A DNA stretch of 64,000 nucleotides from Amyelois transitella (lineage: Eukaryota; Arthropoda; Insecta; Lepidoptera; Pyralidae), in NCBI RefSeq assembly GCF_032362555.1, contig NC_083506.1, positions 13,728,501 to 13,792,500 of the forward strand. The letters run 5' to 3'. This document shows positions 13,091 to 25,000 of this stretch, in pieces. Position 1 is the stretch's first letter; each line of letters opens with the position of its first letter. Under the pieces are notes generated by a model. It saw nothing but the letters and a program-made list of their open reading frames with translations, was not told the DNA's origin and searched no databases. Position numbers and translations under genes: made by a program.

Positions 13091-16000
13091 AATTTTACTG
13101 ATTGCATTTTTGGCATCAGTATCGATCACTAATCACCCCCTGATAGTTATTTTGAAAATATATTCCATGTACAGAATTGACCTCTCTACAGATTTATTAC
13201 CTATAAGTAGGTATAGATTTATGAAAATAATAAAACAAGTAATAATCTATACCAGTAAATATAAAATTAATTATTGTTTAATTTGTCAACCTAATTAGTA
13301 AATGTTAATACGTGAAAAAGCATACCTCTTACTATTATATTTATTTAGAGTCGGTGGCGAATGGTCGCAACGGGTAGAAGCCGGCGCTTCGGATACAGAC
13401 GATGATGAAGTATCTCGTGACGTCGCGGGGTTGCGCGAGCGCACCGTGTATGAATTCTGGGTACGCGCGTCTACTTCCGCTGGTGCGGGCGCCCCGACGA
13501 GGCCAGTAACCGCGGCGCCCGCGCAGCCGCTCTCGGCGCGCATCTCGTCGTTCAGCCGCGTCGTACACGCCTCGCGAGGCATGCGTCTACGTCTCCGCTG
13601 TACATCGGTCGGGGCACCGCCGTTACGTTATAATTGGTCACCTCTTCCCGATGCGCATACTCTGTCTGATAGCGGGGATCTCATCATACATAGTAAGCAT
13701 TCCTTTAAATAGAACAAACAAAGTAAATAAAAATAATGTACACAAAGGATAAAGTATACTTTTCTTTGACGCTCTTTTAAAAGTAATTTATTTCCTTAGA
13801 AGTGGAATCTTCATCGGCTGGGAACTACACATGCTCAGTGCGTAACGGCGGCGGTTCGGACGCGGTGATATTCTCTGTGATAGTCCGCCGACCCCCAGCT
13901 GCGCCCGCGCCGCGTCTCCTACGCGCTGACACGACTACATTGCATATCATCTGGGACGCGCCAGAAGACGGTGGTGCTCCTATACTCGGTAATACACAAA
14001 AAAATTCAATTCGTAGGTGCTAATTATGATACAAAGTTACCTTAAGTATACTTGTACGTTTCTCGATAGGCTACAGCATATGGTGGCGTCGCGAAAGTGC
14101 GTTGGACTCGTCGCCGGCGGGGTCGCTGCAGGTGCCCGCCGGCGACACCGCTGCCACGCTGCGCCACCTCTCGTGCGGGGCTCCGTACCGGGTCACGATG
14201 CGCGCGCAAAACGCGATTGGTACCTCGCCGTTGTCTCCGCCGCTCCGCGCGAGAACCGAAGGGGACAGTAAGTACCGTTTAGGGTTTCGCCCACACCCTA
14301 AATTCAGGGTACAGGACATACATACCGTGTTAACAGGACAAAAACGGACCTTATATAAAAATTCTAGTATCTTATTACTGAATGGATATTCCCCTGACCG
14401 AGTTTAGATTTTTAAAGTAGACATTAAGCACAATGTTGATTTATGCAACTGAAAATACGCAAAGAAGAGAGATTTCGAATTTAGATTCCGACTGCCTAAT
14501 TGCTGACATTTTGCGTAAATCGTGTACAGAAGTTGCAATATTCTCTTAGATTACAGATCAACCAATCAAGCATCTATTTTTTTGATTTTGTGTATTTAAG
14601 TAATAAACCTCTATTATCTATACACGCAAAACAGCCCAATAAATTGTAATGCAGAAATGAAGCCGCCACTTGGCAAGGAGTTCATTTGGGCGAACAGCAG
14701 CACGTTGCGGCTGAACTTGCTGACGTGGCGCGGCCGGTGCCCCGCCGGCGGCTGGAGCGCGGCGCTGCGGCCCGAGCGCGCCGCCGGCGGCTGGCAGGCG
14801 CTCGTCGCCGACGGGGAGAGCGCGGAGGTAAAAATTATTAACAATATATAGTTATTTCTTTTCTGGAATATAACAAATGAACAGACTGAAGATTTGATAA
14901 TTTATTTGGCTATACTTGCATGTCACTATTTGCAAAATTATGGTTTTTACATATGAAATTGGCGTTTTGTTGTACTGACACTTTCATCACAAATGTGGTT
15001 AGGTTAGGTTAGGTATTAAATTCCAAATTAAATACACAAAGATGAAAAACTCCGACCATTCCCTCCGCACTCTTTTCCTAATTTTTGTTAATCGCTGTAA
15101 TTATCATCGTTTATTATACTCTAACATGTCATGAATATTATAATAAATGATATATGTCAGGCGAGTGGGCTGTCGCCGGGCACGTGGTACGAGATCCGCG
15201 TGGCGGCGCACGGCGCGGCCGGCGACTCGCCCGCGCTCTACCGCGCGCCCACGCTCTCACACGCAGGAGGTCGGCAAACTATTTGCATTTATCCAAACTT
15301 ATAGAGCCTCGTCGTTTAAATATAATGTAAAGTAGCATGTTAATAGATCATGAATACAGTGTCTAGTCTAATTTTTATGAAATGTCATTATATTATTATT
15401 TTGTGACCAATCAATATCTTCAACCTTACTCAATTAAATTGGAATACTGACCGTAGAACGCATCGGCGAGCCATTACTGGTGCCAGTAGAGGCCCGCAGT
15501 CAGATGTCAGAGGGGGGTGGTGCGGGCGGGGCGGCGGGGGGCGGGGCGTGGCGAGCGCCGCTCACGCCGCTCCTACTGGCCGCCGCGCTCGCCGCGCTGC
15601 TCGCCGCGCTTGCTGGTCAGTATGCTCGAACTTCAAGTTCTACTTTTTGGATTGGCATCTGAAGTATCCCAACTAATATTATAAATGCGAAAATAAGTTT
15701 GTTTGTTTGCGCTACTGAACTAACTTTCTTTATATTTCTCCTATATATAATAAAGAGTCTGGAGAAGAATTGTACCTTTCATCCCGGTAAATACTCTAGA
15801 TCCCGTGAGATTTGCAAAAAACTTAGCAACCGCCTCTCAATATCAACTATATCATAGCTAGACATGATCTCAAGTCTTTTCTTAAGTTATTGTTTGTGTT
15901 TAGTGGGCGTAGCATGGGCACGCCGTCGGCAAGAGGGCTGGTGTCTTCACCGCGCATGTTCTCCAGCGCCTGCGCCTGCGCATCCGCAGCTTTACAGCAC

Positions 16001-19000
16001 AGAACCAGGAAAGAGAAACGGCAAAAATCTCTCGCCACCTGATAGTAATTCTCCATTACCTTTCTATTGTTAAATCAACATCCATTAGTGATATAAGAAA
16101 ATGTGTCAACTCTTTACTTTTTTCTTAAACAGATGCATGTATGTATGTACTGAGAACTTAAGAGATTCAGCTGAATGTGGTCTTTCAGTCTTTTTGCGTA
16201 TCTTGGCTTTGTCCTTCCCATCAGGTATACGATTACGTGATAAATGTTTAAGGGTGTACTGAGAAGCAATTTGATACTGTTAAACTAGGGAAAAAAAGGC
16301 CCCGTAAGATTTGCTATAATCGATAATTTGCAGGTGTAAAAAAGCTAAGCTAAATTTAGGTAAGTTACATGTTGTATTACTTCTTAAGGATATATTAACC
16401 TGATTACCATGACAACTCATGGATCAAACCATCACCAGACTCATTACATCCACAGGCGACATGCACGAGATAAGTCCGTACGCGACGTTCAGCATGACGA
16501 GCGGCGGCGGCGGCGCGGGCGCGGCGGCCGGCGCGGGCTGCGCGCTGCACCTGCGCACGTTCGGGCGCGCCGAGCCGCTCGACCTCGCCGCGCCGCCGCC
16601 CAGGCCCAACTTGCTCGCTCACTCGCAAGGTACGTCTCTTGATATTTATAAGAATTTCTTGAATGAAGAATTGCCCTTCCGATGGAATAACGTTTCAGTA
16701 ACGTTGCACTCGACGGAACTTGATGCAACGAAACTAGAAGTAATGACGTCCTGTTATAGCAGCTTTTAAGCGTTTATGAGTATCTTTCAATGTAACCTCG
16801 GACGTAATTTAAATTTTTCTTCATAAAGTAATCTATAAACATAAGCTTATAAGCTTGTCCAACGCTTTATTATACTGTTCCATCGTAATTAAAACAATAC
16901 AACATTTTTGGAAATTATGATTGCTATGTTATACAATTACTAAAAGCTACCTTTTCATGCATAGCATTCAAACAAGCGAATGAATGATGTGAATGCGACA
17001 TCAAATCAATTCCGATCACTATAAATCCTCCGCCGTGCCGGGCGACACAAAGCCGTCGTCTGCCAATATCCGCCGCCATTATCACGGAGATTGGCCGCGA
17101 CCGGCGGTCTCTGATCACGAAACGACTTTCTGAACTTGGCTTGGGCTTAATGGCATTTGGTCTTCTGCTCTCCTACCATTTTGTGCTATGATTAGATTTT
17201 GACTAAGATAAAAATTGTACACTTTTCATATGGAATCATCAAAATCATTAAAAATAAATAAGAAAGATAAAACGCTTGCCATTCCTAAAATACCTAAAAT
17301 TCCGAATTAATTCGTGAAAAAAAAAGTTGCAATTAGATTTGGTAATGATATCAAAAAAAGATAAAAGTGAGAGAATAATAAGCTTACAACTTTAGAAAAA
17401 CTAAATTTATTTTTCTTGCAACGTCTCTTCACGGAGCCTTTACATTAGAAAGTATAAACTCTCATTAGTTTAGAATCCACTCGCTGATCCGGGCGAGAAT
17501 GAAGCGCCCAGACAATCGCTCGTCAGAGGCGCGTTCACAGATTGCAATATCCGCTGGCCGGAGCACAATGCGATGTCGTGCTGTCTGCGGGAGACAGCCG
17601 GGATATTACTATTTACCTACTTTGTACTATAGAATGCCAAATATTTTCTGTTTGTTGGTGCCAAAGCAATAATTTGACTCAAAAGTTCTACCAACAATAT
17701 ATCAAGGTTAATTCATTGCTACGTAAATCTCAATTCTAAAACTAAGCCCTTGGTCTTTTTTTGGTACAATTACTTCTGTCAAGCGCGTAAGGGATAAAGT
17801 CGAGATATATGTATGTATGTACTACATACTTTGCTATTTGCTATCTCAAATGTAAATAAACCAGTATTAGAAATGTTTAATGTTGCTTACTCACTCTGTT
17901 ATAAAATGGTTTATGTTTATGATAGTTGGTCCGTCGGTTTACGAGCTCGCCGGCCGCTGTATTAACTCCGCTACCAAAGACAAATGGACTAATAAAACTC
18001 CGACAATTCCGCTATAATAAACCTCTCCATCTCGCGCAAGGACTTCATTTCATATTCATGAAGGATTTAAAAACCACGTTGCACAGCGCAATGGATCGCG
18101 GCCGTGCACCGCGCGGTCCGCGTGCTGGTGACGATGGATCATGTTCATCAGCTCGTCAGCGATGTTAGCTATATATACGAGCCAGCGAGGGCGCGCAACG
18201 TGTGTGATACGACGGCCGCATTGTGACGAGCCCACAATAAAAGAACACGACGAAAGTATATGATGAAACTAAAACAATATTATCCTGCATTTCGTTCAGA
18301 CTTTTTCCTACAGTATGCTTGTAAGATATTATATCATAATAATATATATCACATATCATTGAATGCAGTCGAGTATGTGGTATAATAAGAAATTACGGTA
18401 TTGTCATTGGCAGTTGGTTCAACATCTCTCCTGTGTGCCTCAGACTACTTTTTGATGTACTCCGCCTTATTGCTATGAGCAAAGTGGAGTGAACGGGCAA
18501 ATGTTTCAAATTATTTTATTTTTAACTGCCACAAGTCACGATAGAGAAAATTTTAGACTTTAATTTTTTTAAAGTAGGTAGTTTGATGTGGACTTTTAGC
18601 TACATATAAATTTCCAAATGCACGTAAAAGTGGTGTTGTTTTCTACGTAATACATACATATTTTTTGCATTATTTATTTATTTAAACTTCATTGCACAAG
18701 ATACAAATGTATAGCACAATTGGCGGACTTAATGCTAGAAGCATTATCTACCAGTCAACCATTGGGTCTTACAGAGAACTTCATGTGGGGTTAAACTAAA
18801 TAAATATATTTATACCTACACAAAATATAAAATAAAATAATTATAATATACATACATAAAAACCACAATAGATAAACAATATACATAAATAAATAGGTGC
18901 AGCGATTACCGAAATGAGTGAAAAGGCGATATTAAATACCCTCGCGACTCAAGAAAAACCCGTATACCCGCGATTTGAAACTAGAACGACTTGGGGATGT

Positions 19001-22000
19001 CCTGATGGTCTCGGGAAGTGAATTCCAGAGCCTAACAGCCATAACGGCGAAAGAATTGGAGGCAATACCTGTACGGTGAAAAGGGATAGCAAGAGTTAAC
19101 TTATTTGATAACTAGCTGTGCCCGCGACTTCGTCCACGTGGAATAGTTATTTTGGGCATCATATTTATTTTTGCAAACATCCTCCTCGGCTTTATCAATT
19201 ATAGTCAGGCGGTCACGCGTTTTAGAAAGAACGCTGGTTCGCCGTATTAAATGTTTCGCTGCAAATTGCTTATAACGACTATATCTCAAAACCTATTCGT
19301 TTGATTTATATACTGTAAATGGCAATTTTAGTCTACATGAAAAGCCGAAAGTAATAAACATATTTATTTGGATAAGGATTAATACTGAATTAAAGAAAAT
19401 TGGTTTCAAAATAACTTATGTTTATAATGAAAAAATAATCTTAAAAAATGAACATAAAAGTGGTTATTGTAAGTAAACCTTAAGAGATAGATATATGCTC
19501 TCGCGGACATTTTTGTGGCAAAAAATGAGTACTTCACATCTTTAGTACATTGTTTTACTATATCTTTGTTGGTTTGCGCAGCGTTCGCGTAGAAAGCTCG
19601 CAGATGGCCGACTCATTCAACTTTCACCTGCATTGTTGACGTTTTCCGTAAGAAATCCGGGATAAAATGTAGCCTATAGCCTTCCTCGATAAATAGACTA
19701 TCTAACAGTGAAAGAATTATTCAAATCGGTTCAGTAGTTTCTATGATTAGCGCGTTTAAACAAACAAACAAACAAACAAAACAAACTCTTCAGCTTTATA
19801 ATATTAGTATAGATAAAAGTTGTCCTTGCGGGGATACCGTTGTCGGCTATGGACACCACGGCCTCTCATGCCCTAGGAGTGCCGGCCGTTTAGGGCGCCA
19901 TGCCACCCTAAATGATATAATCCTCCTAGAACCAAACGGTCTGGCTCGGGATGATGCCAAGAGACCGGATGGTATGACTTTGGTACCCTGGAGATTGGGG
20001 CGGCCTTTGGTGTGGGATGCTACTTGTGTCGACACACTTGCGCCGTCTCATCTTCAGGTTACTAAATCTAAGGCCGTTCTGCTTCAAATGAGGCAAAAAA
20101 CCTCAAAAGGCGCAAATATGTAGTTATCGGGATCATAGTTTACATCAGATGGCAAGTGTGATAGTGATATTGAAAGGAGAGTGAACGCGGGGAACATGGT
20201 GAATGGAGCTTTGCATGCCTTTATGAGCAGTCAGAAACTATCCAAAAAGGCTCGACTGGCTGTGCACAGGGGCGTGTTGGTCCCGACATTAATGTATGGG
20301 AGTGAAAGTTGGGTATGGCAAAAGAAGCACGAAAGCAGAATAAATGCAGTGGAAATGAGAGCGTTAAGGAGTATGTTGGGTGTGAAATTGAGTGACCGGA
20401 TAAGGAACAGTGTGATAAGGGAATGTTGTGATGTGAAAGAAGATGTAGTTACAGGAATAGAAAAGGGTATGTTGAGATGGTTCGGTCATGTGGAGAGGAT
20501 GAATGAAAACAGGTTGACTAAGCAGATATACATGGAGAGTGTGGAGGGAAAGGTCGGGGTGGGAAGACCTAGACGAACATATCTTGATCAAATTAAGGAC
20601 GTCCTGGTAAAGGGTCAGGTCAAAAGTACCCGAAACCGCCGAGCTTGCATGAAGAGAGTTATGAATGTAGATGAAGCAAAGGAAGTATGCAGGGATCGTG
20701 GCAAGTGGAAAGAGGTAGTCTCTGCCTACCCCTCCGGGAAAGAGGCGTGATTTTATGTATGTATGTATGTATGTAGTTATCGGTAATATCTATACTTTTG
20801 AACCTTTTGGGGTAGAAACTCTGGGACCGGGGGGCCTATCTGCCCATCAGCTTTTCCGACAATTGTCGAAAAAGCTAATTGAGGTATCTCTTGACCGGAG
20901 GGCTGGAAATTATCTGGCTCAGAGAATCAGCTTTGCCATTCGAATTGGCAATGCTGCCAGCCTTCTGGGCACATTCCCGCATGTTGATGCTATGCAGGGA
21001 CTGTACAATTTATAAATTAAATTTTAGTTTTTAGTCATCTTTTTTCTTTCTTTTTATAAGTAGCTTTAGTTTTAATTTGATTATTGCATTGAATTTGATA
21101 ATTGTAACCTCTTATTATTGTCCTAAGATGATTTTCTTCACTTAGGGTTATTCTATTTTTTTTTTAAATAATAAATACGAAAGTTAGTCTTGAGTGCCAC
21201 TGCGTAGTGAAAACACGTGTTTATTCTAACCTTTTTCAGACTTTTTCAAGTTTAATAATAAAAATGAAAAAAAAACGCGCTAATAGTACACTACCTCAGA
21301 GGTGGCAAGGAAACGGATGCATATTATGACGCTTGCAACTTTTTGCATCGTTATATCACAGAAACGGTAGCTTTGTTGAAAAAAAATATTGATACCTTTT
21401 TTATAGATAACTTTATGATCTACAATTTATGTCTGAGGTAATCTTCCGATTTGAAAAACTTACCGTTTTAAAGAAAATTGCGATACACCCATTTTTTACC
21501 TTTGACCGTGAGTAAATTTTTTTCCTTAAACCGGAATCATGGGGAATTTTGAAATAATGCTTTTGATTGTGTTTTAAATAATTATACTCATTTTCAGCTT
21601 GATGGGAATTAATGTAGCTATGTAGTATTTTTTTAAAAGTAATTAGTAGCGGCCCGCTTGTGCAGCAAACGGTTCAAGCCAAAGCCGACTTTAGGCGCTA
21701 CAGGTTACGGCGCTAAATCCACTGCGGGTAACGCAACGTGTGTTCGCGGTTCTACAGAACAACGTCTATGGATAAACTGAAAAATTAAGATTTTTTTTCT
21801 TCGTATTTTTTCGGGATAAAAAGTATCCTATTTTACGCCCAGGATAATAAGGTATAATTATACCAAGTTTCATCAAAATCGAACCGTTAGTTTTCACGTG
21901 ATGCCTGAACATACAGACAGACAGACAAAAATTTTTTTAATCACATTTTTGTGTTTGGTATCGATCCAGTAACACCCCCTGCTATTTATTTTTTCAATAT

Positions 22001-25000
22001 TTTCAATGTACAGAATTGACCTTTCTACAGATTTATTATATGTATTTATATTTATTATATGTATAGATATAGATATTACATTAACTTTTGCATTATGTGC
22101 TTTTTTGGGAATCTATACATATAATAAATCTATAGAAGGGTCAATTCTGTACATTGAAAATATTGAAAAAATAAATAGCAGGGGGCATTACTGGATCGAT
22201 ACCAAACACAAATATGTGATTAAAAAAATTTTTGTCTGTCTGTCTGTATGTTCACGCATCACGTAAAAAATAACGGTTCAATTTTGATGAAACTTGGTAT
22301 AATTATACCTTATTATCCTGGGCATAAAATAGGATACTTTTTATCCTGGAAAAATACGAAGAAAAAAAAATCTTAATTTTTCAGTTTATCCATAGACGTT
22401 GTTCTGTAGAACCGCGAACACACTGTACGTTACGCGCAGTGAATTCAGCGCCGTAACCTGTAGCACCGAAAGTCGGATTTAGCTTGAACCGTTTGCGGCA
22501 CACGCGGGCCGCTACTAATGAAACATCGTAGCGGTATCATACTATGAAAAAAATACTACATAGCTACATTAATTCCCATCAAGCTGAAAATGAGTATAAT
22601 TGTTTAAAACACAATCAAAAGCATTATTTCAAAATTCCCCATGGTTTAAGGAAAAAAAATTATCCAAGGTCAAAGGTAAAAAATGGATGTTTCGCGATTT
22701 TCTTCAAAACGGTAAGTTTTTCAAATCGGAAAATTGTAGATCATAAAGTTATCTATAAAAAAGGTATCAATATTTTTTTTCAATAAAGCTACCGTTTCTG
22801 AGGTATAACGATGCAAAAAGTTACAAGCGTCATAATATGCACACGTTTCCACGCCACCTCTGAGGTAGTGTACTATTAGCGCGTTTTTTTTACATTTTTT
22901 TTTATTAAAGTCTCAAATAGGTTAGAATAAACACGTGTTTTCACTACGCAGTGGCACTCAAGACTAACTTGCGGATTTATTATTTAAAAAAATTAGAATA
23001 ACCCTAAGTGAAGAAAGTCATCTTAAGACAATAATAGAGATTACAATTAAATCAAATTAAAACTAAAACTACTTATAAAAAGAAAGAAAAAAGATGACTA
23101 CAAACTAAAATTTAGTTTATAAATTGTACAGTCCCTGCATAGTATCAACATGCGGGAGTGTGCCCAGAAGGGCGGCAGCATTGCCAATTTGAATGGCAAT
23201 GCTGATTCTCTGAGCCAAATAATTTCCAGCCCTCCGGTCAAGAGATACCTCAATCAGCTTTTCGACAATTGTCGGAAAAGCTGATGGACAGATAGGCCCC
23301 CCGGTCCCAGAGTTTCTACCCCAAAAGGTTCAAAAGTATAGGTATTACCGACATATTTGCGACTTTTGAGGTTTTTTGCCTCATTTTAAGCAGAACCGGC
23401 CTTAGATTTAGTAACCTGAAGATGAGACGGCGCAAGTGTGTCGACACAAGTAGCATCCCACACCAAAGGCCGCCCCAATCTCCAGGGTACCAAAGTCATA
23501 CCATCCGGTCTCTTGGCATCATCCTGAGCCAGACCGTTTGGTTCTAGAACGGCTGGAACATGGATGGTGGCAAGAGCACGGAGGATTATATTATTTAGGG
23601 CGGCATGGCGCCCTAAACGGCCGGCACTCCTAGGGCATGAGAGGCCGTGGTGTCCATAGCCGACAACGGTATCCCCGCAAGGACAACTATTATTATAGAC
23701 TAACGGTATTTCATGTGTTGAGCATTCTGAGATAAAGCAGGTATACGATCCTAGCCACGTACACAATTAAACAGAGAGACAGATGTTGTCTCAAGGTTTC
23801 ACTACAGTATAAATGAAGGGACTAGGTTTCATTATACTTATGTATATTTTATATTTTGAATTCAAGTTAAAATTACCGACAGAACAATATTTTTACTTAT
23901 ATTACTGCTACATAGAGTATATACGAGACGTGCTTATGCATATTATGACGCTTGCAACTTTTTGCATCGTAATCATCATCATCTTCATTTTCATCTCAGA
24001 AACGGTAGCTTTATTGAAAAAAAATATTGATTCCTTTTTATAGATATCTTTATGATCTACAATCTATGTCTGAGGTAATTTTCCTATAAAACTTACCGTT
24101 TTGAAGAAAATCGTGAAAATCCCATTTTCTTTCCTTTGACCTTGGGTAATTTTTTCCTTAAACCGGAATCATGGGGAATTTTGAAATAATGCTTTTGATT
24201 GTGTTTTAAACAATTATACTCATTTTCAGCTTGATGGGAATGAATGTAGCTTCATTCCTATTTTTTGGTCTAAATTGACCGGACTGAAAATAAAATGGAG
24301 AAATAAACCATCTACGCGAAGACCGACATCCGCGCGGACGGAGTCGCGGGGGAAAGCTAGTACTAGAATAAACTCTGTGTCAATTTAATTTGAATTGTTT
24401 TCATTTCCTGATATAATACTTTCACTTTAATTTACTTTATATATCCGATACTTTAATTATATAATGTTTTACATAAGTTTGCAATAGTTATTATATGTGA
24501 AAATTGTAAATAATGTAAATAAATATAAATAAATAAATATATACGGGACAAATTACACTGATTGAGTTAGCCTCGAAGTAAGTTCGAAACTTGTGTTACG
24601 AGATACTAACTCAACGATACTTTATTTTTTAATAAATATTTATATAGATAAACATCCAAGACCCAGGCCAATCAGAAAAAGTTCTTTTCTCATCATGCCC
24701 TGGCCGAGATTCGAACCCGGGACCTCTGTTGTCACAGACAAGCGTACTACCGCTGAGCCACAGAGGCCGTCATGTGATGTATGGATAAGAAGCTGGTTAA
24801 TGTTTTCCTTATGCTTATTGTACAGAGTATGGTCATGCCCGGGACAGTGACTCGGAATCCAGCGGGTCTCCGTGCGCCGCGTGCGCCGCCTCTCTCTACC
24901 GCCTGCCCGCCGCCCACCTCTCTGGTAAACACTGAGCACTGGCGGCAGCTTTAATATTTAACATTTATTATAGACTTGTTAGAACGGCTGTCTGTATTAC

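Noticed and set aside
14996..15013. Interstitial telomeric sequence (about three TTAGG units)
   Set aside because: Too short to indicate an ancestral chromosome end; such short runs are common in TTAGG genomes.
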